NCBI GenBank assembly: GCA_014529385.2 | Contig: CM043958.1 | Coordinates: 88,553,025 to 88,615,024 of the forward strand | Length of the DNA: 62,000 nt | DNA from: Adiantum capillus-veneris | Lineage: Eukaryota > Streptophyta > Polypodiopsida > Polypodiales > Pteridaceae | Direction: 5' to 3' | Part shown: piece after piece, positions 53,299 to 62,000 of the stretch | Layout of the letters: every line of letters begins with the position of its first letter | How positions within the stretch are numbered: position 1 is the stretch's first letter | Program-made: the position numbers and the translations under genes | Notes under the pieces: model-generated | Databases searched by the model: none | What the model was told of the DNA's origin: nothing | Seen by the model: only the letters and a program-made list of their open reading frames with translations

Positions 53299-54264
53299 TT
53301 ATACTCTTACCATGCCGGTGTTGATGAGTCGGCACATCCACAGGAGGTCGTCTCCTTTCATAGGCTCTACTTTTCCTTTGTCGCTCAGCACGTACGGGGT
53401 GATGGAGATGCGTCTGACTAATCCCAGCCTTTTGGCTAGCAGCAACTGCAGATAATTACCATAGTTGGCGTGTTGCATGAATTCCACTCCATTCAGTTGT
53501 AATTCGTATCCAATCCATTGGGTTTTACCGGTGGTGGAGAGCTTCTTTAGGATGAGCTGTACGGGGAGAGGAGGAAGACCCTCTACCCGTCTTCCAAAAC
53601 AGCAAGAGCAGTAGCCGAACCACTCTTCCTTAGGGCATGGGAACCTTCTTATCACTTCTACTTCAGGATTGTCGAAATGGACTGGCAGTACTCGCATGCG
53701 TCGTGCGAATCGGTAGGCGAGCTTCCGCCGCTTAGCCTCGGATGACCTTTTCTTTGGCAAACTAGGTATGACCCGGCTTTTTGAACTTGAAGCACTCGCT
53801 TGGCCAGATGCTTCTTCCTTTGGGGTCATGTGTTTCTAAACTGGCTTAGCCTTTCCTTACCTTTGGCTCGAGCAGCCCCTTTCGGTCATTTTGGAGTAGA
53901 GGTTATACCTTTGATTGCTGTTTCCTTAGGGAAGAGAGGCCTTACCATTTTCTTTCCTCCTTAGATATGGACGACTTCCCCGCAGTGAATGTCGATGTAG
54001 ATGATTTCAGCCCCTTTGCTGCCTTCGTTGCTGGCACTCATTGACAACGTGTTTTGGTTGATAGCAGTGACAGCACTTCGTAGGCCTCCCACCTAATGCT
54101 CTCAATTTGTGGTTAGAACGATCAACACGAGATGGGGAGCTTACCGCTTGAATACTGACGACACTACAGCCTGGTAGTAGTACTTCAATGAAGGTGGCTA
54201 GTGCCTCCTTACTCTCCTCCTCTTCCGTCCTCCAGTTAGAGAATTCCTTCAGCCATTCATCCAT
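53299..54264 (-). pseudogene. Gypsy-2(-) pre-gag ORFs, one with a zinc knuckle
   Basis: First frame 54264-54007 (85 codons, MDEWLKEFSNWRTEEEESKE) ends with the knuckle CCHCYQPKHVVNEC. The other frame, 53829-53299 (176 codons), has a Ser/Ala-rich basic head, MRVLPVHFDNPEVEV, CPKEEWFGYCSCC and NYLQLLLAKRLG. Both are kept in the plus copy although neither matches a retrotransposon domain I know. Confidence 0.65.
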
Positions 54265-54323
54265 GATTGATGAGGTGCGTTGCTTTTAGCATTGTAAACT
54301 GAAGGTTTCTTGGAAGCCCTCCT

Positions 54324-54339
54324 CAGTGGGGGCACCAAA
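54324..54339 (-). other. Gypsy-2(-) primer binding site
   Basis: TTTGGTGCCCCCACTG on the minus strand, just after LTR end GCTCATCA. Confidence 0.7.
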
Positions 54340-54663
54340 TGATGAGCACAAAGCGCGAGACGGACCTCGACGGCCTCTAAAACACCGGGAGCCGATGCAC
54401 GCCGCAAGCCAGTCACAATGAGGCGAACAGGGGGTACCACCTAGCTTTGAGCAGCTAGGACGCAAACAACGGTGATTTGAAATATCATGGACTCTACACA
54501 CACACACACACACACACAAAATAGACAGGTGATGAAAACCCTCGGGGGTGTGAGGGAGAATTATTCTCTTGGAATATTTACAGCAACCTTATTTCCTGCG
54601 AGGTGGCGAATCATGGTGATAGAGAGATAGAGGGAGAAATAGTGAGCCTACTTGGTGCGTTCT
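54340..54663 (-). repeat. Gypsy-2(-) 5' LTR, only the 3' 324 bases remain
   Basis: Matches about 32283-32743 on the plus strand (GAACGCACCAAGTAG, CTCCCTCACACCCC, CTCAAAGCTAGGTGGT), without the long CT tract. It is cut at 54664 by another LTR. Confidence 0.75.
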
Positions 54664-55733
54664 TGTTAGCGGGTACGCCGCGACGAACGATGGAGCACAG
54701 CGAGAACACAGAGCAACAAACTGTCAATCCGAGGACGTAGCTGACCCGACTAGGGCATGGAGGCAATCTCTGGGTTGTCAACCCTGAGCTAGACACTGAC
54801 AACACTCTACAGTCACTAATCCTACCACAACACTACCATAAAGCAAAGAAACAGACAACGCATCCTACGAAACACTACAAGCTCGAAACAGTCTCAAATC
54901 ATATCGGAATGACTCAAAATCAGAGGGCAAGACTCACAAGGATATATCCTATATGGCCAAACACCTAAACCTTGAAAACCATAATTGTAAGACCTCTAAT
55001 CGCTGTCGCGATAGACTCAAAACAACAATTTCCAAATTGTCCGGAACTGATCTAAAAAGACATCAATACGAAGAGCTTCTCGCCTTGATTCTAACGACTA
55101 CTTGATCATTCAGATCGGATGTCGTTTGAGCTACTTACGACCAAATATAGCTCGTAGCAGGCGGGCTCGAAATGTGGTCCTCGGCTTGCATTGCTTGCGT
55201 TGATGCGGAGAGCTCCTCGATGCTAACACGCTCCTACTCTCATATCTGCAATGTGATTAGTGTGCGCGACGGTGTGTGTGCGTGAAGCTCACTATTGTGT
55301 GCTGTAGAATCCACGACTGTATATTATTTGAGATAACGTAATGTGTCCTTTACAAAGCCTTAGGTTTCAGCTTATATACCAAGCCTTCAAACCTAATGTC
55401 CTACCAAATGACCTGAATTGTCCCTAGGCTTCTACAGATCTTAATTACAAGAAACTAAGTTGGCTTTACTCATTATACAAGCATCTGCGGCCAAAATACA
55501 AGTGCCGACTTAAAATATGAGGTTCCCGTAAACATTACAAAAGTGGTCGTAATGGCTCAAAATAATAATAACGGGATATTCGATGACATCCATGAACTCG
55601 TATCTTCATGTTGCAGCATCCATCTTCATCTTTATTACTTCATCACCATCTTCATGTGGAATCTTTACAGAATCTTTGAGGAATCTTAATGGAATCTTTG
55701 TGGAAACGTTGTTGAAAGGGCGTCCTTTCAACA
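54664..55733 (-). repeat. LTR of an unidentified minus-strand retroelement
   Basis: On the minus strand it runs TGTTGAAAGGACG...CGCTAACA, 1070 bases, with a TATA box (TATATAAGC) near 55366-55375. A G-rich tract (CGGGGGGGGAGAG) lies directly before it, like a polypurine tract, so it is read as a 3' LTR. The flanks do not form a direct repeat, so it is not a simple solo LTR. Confidence 0.6.
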
Positions 55734-56969
55734 CTCTCCCCCCCCGAATTCTTGTCGTCCCTGACAAGACCCTATGTCTTTGCTGGCCTTTACGAGTTCT
55801 TGATGTCTTAGTGTTGGTTGAAGTTGTTGTGGTAGCCTCTTCTGCAGTTGGTTGCTTTGCGTGATATTAAAGCTTCCTTGAAGTTGTACCTGTAGTGTAT
55901 CTGAAGCCTGGAACTCTCCCTCTCCGATTGGTTGTTGTATCTTGAATTGCATGAGGTTGTATCGACTTGTTGGTGCAGCAGGTCGTTGTCATTGTAGCTC
56001 TAGTTTGTTGTTCTTGTGGTTGTTATCTGAAAGTCGTACCTGTAAGTTGACTTGAAGCTTTGTCAAGCTGTTTTTTGGCCTCTCCCTTTTGACTTGTCAG
56101 TAGATTTGCAATTAGTAGTGTGGGGATATCATGGTTCTTCTTGTTTTTGTTGTTATAAAAAGAGTAAAAGTAAAATGTAGCGTATATACAAAATGAAGGT
56201 CTTGGATACCTAGATAAGACTAAAGGGAAAAACCCAGTGGAAAAAAATGTCTTTAGTCATAATTAAATGTGAGGCTATATGTACTTAGGTTCTGATATTA
56301 TAGAGTTATGCTGAGTTAAAGTACATATGGCCATATGGCTACTAGTATGGGCTTGATATACATGGATAAGTGTTAGTAGCTTGAAGTCAGAGTCGTTGTT
56401 GTTGAGCAAAGGCTCATAAAACCTGTTTCCGCTTGGTCATCGTCATTTGTTTAAGTGCATGGGTGGAATAAAAAAGAGTGCCTAATGCATATGTCCAATG
56501 ATGGGACATCTATATACTTGCACAGAGTTATGCATGTTAAACAAGATACAGTGAGAGAGAAGAGTATTGATGGGTTCTTCATGGAGTTAGTGTAGCGAGC
56601 AAAACATATAGTATGAGTGCTTCAAAAGCTTTCACTACTCACAATAAGGGTTTTCGTTGTCGAGGTTTCTCCACTCTTCCTCACTGTGTCAAGTGCGTGA
56701 GTGTTTTTGTTTTGGACTACTCCGCCTTCTCCACCTTATATATTATATGGACTTTGACTCTTATGCTCACCTCTTCCAGCATGAGCGACATGACTTTATG
56801 TATGCTCAACTCTCCAGCTTGAGCTTATACCTATTAGCTAGACTCATAGACCACAGAAAAATATTAACTTGAAGCTTGGGTCTGGACACTTCGCTCATTT
56901 AGTGGATTAGCTGCCCGCGACTCTAGACTCTTATGCCATGTAAGTTTAATGGAGACTTGGACTTACCTG
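55734..56969 (-). other. Probable internal remnant of the same minus-strand retroelement
   Basis: No long open frame and no protein motif recognised. A phrase on the minus strand (CCACTGGGTTTTTCCCTTTAG near 56235-56255) is of the kind seen before 3' LTRs of plant retroelements. It is cut by LARD-2 at 56970. Confidence 0.4.
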
Positions 56970-56974
56970 ATCGC

Positions 56975-57462
56975 TGCTACAATCGGGAGCGTGGAGAACC
57001 CTGCAACATACCGAGAATCGTCCACTACAACCCATAAACGATAAATATTGCATACCTGGAAGATCCACAAGTAGGAAATAGAAGTTGTACGCGAACATAG
57101 AGAGACCGCAAGCGAGAGAGAGGAAGAGAACATGCGCAGACACACCTCCTAGAGCGGAGTGCTACGCCTGGCACGGAGAGAGAGGAGATAAGAGAGGAAA
57201 GAAGAATGAGACGGACACTGGGTGCAATCTCCCCCCGTGCAAGAGTGACCATTTCCCTCTTGCACGTATTTGTTATATAGATTTCTTGAATGGTCAAATT
57301 GGTTACAAACTGGCCGACCGGTCATAAATGGCCAAAGCTCATAAACGAGCACTTGAATAATAAAATGTACATGATATACATATCCATTCGCATAGGCCAA
57401 ACTGGGTCTAGTCTTTTCCACCTGTCAGCTGCAATAAATAATGAAATATCAATTCTATAACA
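56975..57462 (-). repeat. LARD-2 3' LTR
   Basis: 488 bases; on the minus strand TGTTATAGAATTG...GATTGTAGCA. More diverged from the LARD-1 LTRs than those are from each other, so it is an older or separate insertion. Confidence 0.88.
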
Positions 57463-57889
57463 TACCTCTCCGTTGGAAAGCAACTGTCCTCAGTTGCGAA
57501 GATAAAAATCTGCAAACAATACTTGTAAAAACAATGATTACTATGTTGTGTCAAAAACATCACATAATAAAAGAAAAATTTATGAAACTAAGCAACATTA
57601 GCTTATGTCTGTCGTCATCCACATACTACCTATTCTAGTGTCCCATACCAATAGAATAAGCAGTATATGTCATACCCTGATGAATCGGGATATCATTGGT
57701 CACACTCATCATTCATTAATCATTTCTCATCAATCTCAGATCCAATTTCATAAATACTATCATGACAGAAAAGCATCGACATATACCAAATCCAAATCCA
57801 AATCCAAAATATCTTTCATTTTCTATACCCGGGTAACAAAATCATACCAGTTACAGTGGTGGCCAGCCATTGCAGCATGATTTTGTGAT

Positions 57890-58095
57890 CGGTGTTGCCT
57901 CATCCGGCGAGTCTACACCAATAAAGTGTGCTACCTAAATCGGCGAATCTGCACTAATGCTGCCTAAATCCGCGAATCTGCATTTGGTATTGTTTAAAAA
58001 TCGTGAATCTGTAATTTGCGATGTGCTACCTAAATCGGCGAATCTGCACGAAGATGAGTATCTACACACTGCCTAAATCGGCGAATCTGTGTGTC
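57890..58095 (-). repeat. Array of about six GATTCGCCGATTTAGGCA units in LARD-2
   Basis: On the minus strand the same core as in LARD-1 recurs near 57905, 57945, 57970, 58000 (weak), 58035 and 58080. Distance to the 3' LTR is about 430 bases, as in LARD-1. Confidence 0.8.
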
Positions 58096-61000
58096 TGTGA
58101 CCAATGGACTAGGGTATACATAAAAATATTAACTTTATGTGTGACACCACTTTGGAGTATATCAAAGTACTTACAAATTGTTGTTCCGTATCCCAAAGCA
58201 CCTTAGCTTAACTACATAGCTTGTTGACAAAGCATCTCAATAAAACTCCATGAGGGTATCCTGTATTTATACCATTAGTGGCATATGGGGAGAGGTACAA
58301 GTACTGCAACTGGTAATTTTGTGTTAGTAATTTGCAATGAAATAAAAGAATATCCAGTCTATTTAGAATTCAATTTAATATTAATGTGTGATTACACTTT
58401 TAAGATGTACAGTGCTGGCGCGGTGACTTGACAATTGGAATTTGAAAAGCAAGTAAACATGATTAAAATAGAAAGTTATCCATAACCTTACTGAAACTGA
58501 AGTGTGAGACAATGTAGCAAGAAGACATACTTTGCAGTTCTCGCATAGATCCACTAATGTCACAAACAACATAAAAAACAATGTAAGAACCAAACTAGTC
58601 TAAGTTGTTACAATGGGCCAAAATAAAAGAAGTAAGAATAAAATTTGGTAGAATCATTACAACTCGATCTGAAGGATAAAAGTATGTTGACTATTTACCG
58701 AGACCTACCATGACTAGTCTTGGATTGATGAGAAAGTGGGATTATTCTCCTTAGATTATGTAAGAAGATGGGATAGCCATGTCTTGTATAAAAAGGTCAG
58801 TATACGCAGTCGAATAAGCACTGATTTGTAGTTAATGATATGCTTATAATGAATTTGAAAGAAAATAGTGGCCATTCTGGTTTGTGTGGCTATATCCGAA
58901 TGATTGGACATGAGATAAGTAGTGAAAATGCTCTCATGTGGGTGCATGTTGGCGGAACACATAGTCATATTTTCCTAAAGGTGTGGTGAGTGTAATAAAG
59001 ATAGGCATGTTGACCAATTTTACTAAGAAGTAGGAAAATATGAGAGAATTTAGCAAGAAATTTTTTCACAAAGTTGCAAGTACATCAAATTTGAATCCCT
59101 ACAAGTGAGTTCATGACTTGTTATAACCTAAACGAATCACAAAAGACGATGTAGTATCATGATACACATTGCAGAAAGTGGTTAAAACGGAGATTTTTAG
59201 TGGGGGTATTTGTAGATATGAGAGGATCAAATTTTATACTAGCTTGTGCTAATAAAATAAATAAATAGTACAATGCAGACAAAATTGCGAGAAATAATGT
59301 GTTTGTGTACGACGTATGAAAAAAATCATTTAAAAAAATAAACTAGACTACGTGTGCTACGAGAAGTATTGACAACTTAAAGCAAACCAAAACACTAGGT
59401 ATGAACCCCTGTAGTTAGACGGGAGCCGACTACATTAGAGATCTATGAAAGGAGGGCAGAAGGGAGCCTTGATAGGATTATTACAAAATATATATATATA
59501 TTTTTAAAAAAACGTGTCGATGGTGTAAGGTCGGGGAAAGTAGTGCTGCTAGGAGAGTCAAGACCAGGTTTTCTTGGTGTCACTGGAGGGTGTGCGTCGG
59601 AAGAGGTGTTTGGTGAGGCTCATTAAAATAGAGTTTAAGGCATGGACGGAGGCCTGCATATCCAAAAGTCGAAGGCAATGCTTTTGAAAGAGGTTTTCCA
59701 CGCGTTGTAGTGACGTCGAAGTTGTGTGAGCTCATCTTGCAACGACCGGAGGGTGTCAAGGACACCGGGTGGTTCGTTGGGTGAAGACAAAGCCATATTG
59801 TCGGTGTAAGATGGAGAATCCCTCACAAATTGAGGTTCAAGAGGGGGGAGCCAAGACACAAGGAATAGAATCTGTACACCATCGAGAGGTGGAAGAAATT
59901 TTAAGGCAACCACCTTATCTCCTCCCACTCCAGCACATAAAGACTTTCCAAGCTTGCAGGCATGTCTTACATGCGACAAATGCCAGATTTTTGCAGAGAT
60001 ATATGATAGAAACCGTGATAGTCGAGGGTCGGGAGGAAGCTAATCTCAATCGTACATCTTCTGAGGTTTTCGACACCGGAATTTCAACTCCTGGATGCAA
60101 ATAATATGTGGGAATTCGCAGGTGCATTCAGCGTGTAGAGACAAGCTTAGGTGTGGGTTTTCTGTATGCCTGCCGTGGAGGGATCGATCCCAATAGGTGT
60201 TACATATTTTTGAAAAAAATAAAAATAAAAAAATGCCTGGAATCATCTTCAGATGGCCGCCATTCGCTTGGAAGGTAGTGCAGTTGCTCGTCGAGGGTAA
60301 GATTGCAGACTTTCTTTGATTGTTGGGAGCTTGAGAATACTAAACACTCAAGAAAAGAGAGCTACGTTGCGAGCTTCATGTGCTCAGTCTGCAACCAGCA
60401 ACAAATCAGTTTCGTGGCGACCTGTTCCAGGCTTTTCCCCTACTTCTTCTAGGATTGGCAGCCCCGCAGTGGGAGACGTAGAGAGAGAGAGAGAGACACC
60501 GGATGAGAGAGATGGATGACGATTGAACTAAGGTAGGGAGTGAGAGTTTCATTTTCTCTGGTGGATGAGACTCACGATAACTGATAGAGAGTGAGAGAGA
60601 GAGAAAGAGGTGGCCACTTGCGGCTGCATGGGGAGTTAGGTGGTGGGTGAGTGGAGAGGGTTCAAAGGTGGTGGTTGTCAAGTCGAAGGAGAGAGAGAGA
60701 ATGGGATGGCAGCCTCAAAATATGGGCACCAGTGGTTGTTGAGGGAGAGAGTGGGTAGAAGCCGAGCGAACTGCAGCGAGAGAGTGAGATAGAGCCAAAG
60801 AGGGTCTGTGATGAGTGAATGTGCAACGCATGCATAGGTGATCAATAGTGAGGGCGGCTCGAGTTCAACTAGAAAGAGAGAGTAGAGTGGTTGATGTTGG
60901 TAAAGGTGGCGGTTGTGCGTGAGTGCCGTCACCATGCATGGGAGTAAGGGTGGGTGTATGAAACTAGTAGTTATTGCCACTATGCGTCTGAGTGAGGGTG

Positions 61001-62000
61001 GGTGTTGTCAGTATGCCGAAATAGGTGGGAGGCTGGTGGGAAAACAGGAAAGTAGGGAAGTCAAGGCAGGAGTTTATTTTTGAATGGTCTGCAAGTTTGC
61101 AGGAAGACGTTGAGGCTTGAGCAAGAGTTGGATCTGCATGCATGCAGTAGTTATGTGCCACAGTCGAAAGGTGTAGTTGGTTGGTCGACGGGCCTCCACC
61201 GCTGTGTTTGGTCAGAGCTGCATGTCGGTGAGCTTGTACTGTTGTTGGTGTTCCCACAACCTGCATTGCTCACGATGATGAGCAGTTCTGCTTGCACGGT
61301 GTTGAGTGCGAGCGTTGGATGCCTCGCATGCCTCCCCATACCGTCGGCAGACAGTGACGCGCTATAAGATTATATTGTAATTTTATTGTTTCTATTTTAT
61401 TTATTATTAGTATTTTAATTAAAAAAAAACCTCTTGGAGGTGGTTCTGACCTTTGTGCAAATGTGATCCCTTCCCTTTGGAGATTATCCGGCCTTGCAGA
61501 AGATGGTTACTGTAGAAGAAATTTTATTTTGAATGTTGTGTCCAATTGGTATTCTAGTTCCTCTTCCTCTGAATACGCAAGGTATACGAAGCTAACTTCT
61601 CATTCTCCTTCTTCAAGCTACCTGAGCATCATTCACCTTGTCTATCTCTTCTACTACAATATATCTAGTGACCTTTCTCACACACACGCTCATATCTATT
61701 TATATATCAAATTTAATCAAATAACTCCCATAGTCAGATGTGATCACACGACTATATTAAAGAGTTTATTTCAATACAATCAATTGCCATGTTAATAATA
61801 TCTAGGCTTTCCTAAGTGTTGAGAGTATCATTATTCTTATTGTCCTATCAGTGTTTGCTTGCTTTCATCACAAAGTTAATAAGGGTTATTATGAATTTTT
61901 CCCAGTGAAATATAACATTAGGGGAATTTAAAAATAAATAAATTAAAAAAACATATAAAACAAAATAGGAGTATATAATTGTACTTATCTGTGTTACACA
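58096..62000 (-). other. LARD-2 interior, non-coding
   Basis: AT-rich sequence to about 59500, then GA-rich and G-rich stretches with short (GA)n tracts near 60480-60610. Short open frames on both strands show no known motif. I see no gene. Confidence 0.6.

Larger units (their letters stand above)
56970..62000 (-). mobile_element. LARD-2: second copy of the coding-free LTR element, runs off right edge
   Basis: Its 3' LTR (57462-56975) matches the LARD-1 LTRs; ATCGC at 56970-56974 is one half of a target duplication. The purine tract CGGAGAGGTA before the LTR matches LARD-1. The interior continues to the window end without reaching the 5' LTR or primer site. Confidence 0.85.

Overview
The window is repeat DNA from a eukaryote, most likely a land plant with a large genome. 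The evidence is the mix of families: a CACTA-type transposon end (TIR CACTACAAG), Ty1/Copia and Ty3/Gypsy elements with plant-style primer sites (TGGTATCAGAGC and TTTGGTGCCGTTGCC), a Tat/Ogre-like Gypsy lineage with a second RNase H, introns with GT-AG borders, and very long CT, GT and poly-C tracts. The species cannot be told from the sequence. I recognise no cellular housekeeping gene, tRNA or rRNA.

Layout. 1-6733: two copies of one LINE, both on the minus strand and about 98-99% alike by eye; the left copy runs off the window, the right copy is whole and keeps an open EN-RT frame. Both lie against (GA)n tracts. 6734-12956: a decayed DNA transposon with three gene-like units, ending in a CACTA terminus at 12956. 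One plus-strand gene (6771-8654) meets head-on a five-exon minus-strand gene (11568-8892), and a third short gene (11688-12251) runs to the terminus. 12957-30356: a gag-only Gypsy element (Gypsy-1). Its gag is split by two nested insertions, a nearly complete Copia (18013-23675, target duplication GGGAA) and a coding-free LTR element (LARD-1, 23734-29074, target duplication ATGAC). Removing both on paper rejoins a perfect CX2CX4HX4C zinc knuckle.

30357-38277: Gypsy-2(+), a Tat/Ogre-like element with a 2.4-kb, C-rich LTR, pre-gag ORFs, gag, protease, RT and part of RNase H; its protease region carries a 736-bp DNA transposon with an 8-bp target duplication. 38278-42725: Gypsy-3, minus strand, 3'-truncated. 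42726-54663: Gypsy-2(-), a second, inverted copy of Gypsy-2 that also has the archaeal-type RNase H and integrase; it carries a 459-bp MITE and a 3.2-kb non-autonomous LTR element with a 123-bp hairpin. 54664-56969: the LTR and adjoining remnant of another minus-strand LTR element. 56970-62000: LARD-2, a second, minus-strand copy of the LARD-1 family, running off the right edge.

How it fits together: nothing here looks like a working host pathway. Only LINE B ORF2 is uninterrupted. The most unusual signals are: LINE ORF1 and ORF2 in one frame separated by a single UAG, with no AUG before the endonuclease; the three-gene CACTA-ended transposon with a transposase I cannot assign; four ~288-bp leader repeats built round a palindrome; a repeated GATTCGCCGATTTAGG motif kept at the same place in two coding-free LARD copies; and a Gypsy-2 polymerase whose first RNase H has lost its catalytic residues. 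Many stop codons in the dead frames are CAA, CAG or CGA turned to TAA, TAG or TGA, as expected from cytosine methylation decay.
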